Shown here: positions 59,801-64,000 of the stretch, piece after piece | Numbering within the stretch: position 1 is the stretch's first letter | How the letters are laid out: each line of letters begins with the position of its first letter | NCBI GenBank assembly: GCA_000014925.1 | Contig: CP000474.1 | Location: 1,736,001 to 1,800,000 of the forward strand | Length of the DNA: 64,000 nucleotides | From: Paenarthrobacter aurescens TC1 | Lineage (GTDB): Bacteria; Actinomycetota; Actinomycetes; Actinomycetales; Micrococcaceae | Direction: 5' to 3' | Position numbers and translations under genes: made by a program | The notes under the pieces: generated by a model | Seen by the model: only the letters and a program-made list of their open reading frames with translations | Database searches by the model: none | Told to the model about the DNA's origin: nothing

Positions 59801-59966
59801 CCAAGTTTGTTGATACCGATTGTTTTATCAATTGGTTGAATTTATGCTGGATTGTCATGCACCCCCGTGTGTGGTGGTCTGGTTTTCAGCTGGTTTCGAA
59901 TTTTGTGCAGCCGTGTTCGCCGTTATTTCCGGTGGGTGTGGTTGTGTCTGTTTGATTTGTTTTTCT

Positions 59967-61495
<1,529 letters not shown>

Positions 61496-61889
61496 AGCTG
61501 CTAACAACTGGTTGCTGCGCCTGCATGGGTGTGGTGGTGGTTGTCAGTGTTGCCCATTGCGCAGGCGTCTGTTCTGCGGTGGGTGCTCATGGGTGGAATA
61601 TCAACGAATCAAACTTGTTTGGCATGGCCTTCACCGGTTGTGTCCTGGTGCCAGTACGGCAACCTGTGCCCCTTGTGGGTGTGGTGTTGTTTGGAACGCT
61701 GCCGGGGTGCGGGTGTGTGGGGTTGTGTTTGGCGCACTGTTGGGTCCTGAGGCAACAGGACCTTTTTGCAGCAATGCATGGGGGCATCTTCTGGTGTTTC
61801 TTTTGTTCCTGCTTCCGGTAGCACTGTTCATCGTGCACGGCCCCGCTGTGGTGTGGGTTGTGGTGGGTGGTGGTCTGGTTGACGGGGTT

Positions 61890-61911
61890 GTTGTTTGAGA
61901 ACTACATAGTG
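61890..61911 (+). promoter_or_regulatory. boxA-like element before 23S
   Basis: GTTGTTTGAGAACTACATAG, a copy of the motif before 16S. Confidence 0.55.
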
Positions 61912-61925
61912 GACGCGAGCATCTA

Positions 61926-61972
61926 GAACACACACGTGGCTGATCCCTTTTTTGGGGTTGGTGTGTGTGTTC
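61926..61972 (+). other. Processing-type stem in 16S-23S spacer
   Basis: GAACACACAC and GTGTGTGTTC (10 bp) around an inner loop with CCC/GGG; a likely RNase III or spacer folding element close before 23S. Confidence 0.5.
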
Positions 61973-62066
61973 TTACAGCAATTTCTTATGAATGAACCTG
62001 GCCCTTGTGGTCATGGTTCTCTCGAATAGATGATGCATGATCGGATGAGAGTCCGGTTTGTGTGTG

Positions 62067-64000
<1,934 letters not shown>

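Overview
The window is high-GC actinobacterial chromosome. Gene order (ftsK-pgsA-cinA-clgR-recA-recX-miaB-miaA-dapF-hflX-dinG, lexA next to a LysM division inhibitor, hisCB-hisH-priA, infC-rpmI-rplT-tsnR-pheST-argCJBDFRGH-tyrS-rrn), mycothiol-type enzymes and the 16S rRNA sequence point to Arthrobacter sensu lato, most likely Paenarthrobacter. This assignment rests on recognition, not on a database search. No insertion sequence, prophage or CRISPR array was seen; nearly everything is core genome, with a few accessory genes.

Layout. 1-8.2 kb: end of ftsK, pgsA, cinA, clgR, a MarR regulator, a DUF3046 gene, recA-recX-miaB-miaA and dapF. 8.2-14.5 kb: a ribosomal-RNA-type methyltransferase, hflX behind a 470-nt leader that opens with a 6-codon ORF, a DinG helicase, and lexA divergent from a DivS/Rv2719c-like LysM protein across three LexA boxes. 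14.5-20.3 kb: histidine cluster with a 52-aa membrane protein, SseB-like protein and an MFS exporter. 20.4-25.3 kb: DUF1844, infC (ATT start and a long tail), rpmI, rplT (with an extra C-terminal domain), TrmH-type methyltransferase and a cation-diffusion transporter. 25.4-34 kb: MFS, Nudix, an SOS-boxed radical SAM protein, pcp, SIMPL protein, a small HExxH membrane protein and pheST. 34-43.3 kb: secreted glutamyl-endopeptidase-like protease, a phosphopantetheinyl transferase, and a minus-strand run desaturase, quinone oxidoreductase, Pls-type epsilon-poly-lysine synthetase and M1 aminopeptidase. 43.4-52.2 kb: the whole argCJBDFRGH cluster. 52.2-59 kb: mycothiol-dependent enzyme, Ada-AlkA fusion, Mpg glycosylase, HelD-like ATPase and tyrS. 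59-64 kb: repeats and a G/T-rich tract, then a ribosomal RNA operon (complete 16S, tRNA-free spacer, 5' two thirds of 23S).

Main observations. (1) A Pls-like synthetase has an adenylation-pocket code that reads D-A-E-S-I-G-T-V-V-K, very close to the classical lysine code. It sits 12 bp upstream of a zinc M1 aminopeptidase, with a phosphopantetheinyl transferase next door: a plausible polymer synthesis, activation and degradation module. (2) At least twelve transcription units place a TANNNT -10 element exactly 6-7 nt before the start codon, which predicts leaderless mRNAs. One of these 'genes' is the 6-codon ORF ahead of hflX, a candidate drug-sensing leader. (3) A 32-bp tandem repeat occurs at two sites 6.2 kb apart; at one it encodes the last 28 residues of the Ada-AlkA protein. 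(4) Ribosomal protein bL20 carries an extra domain of about 45 residues, and IF3 a tail of about 170 residues.
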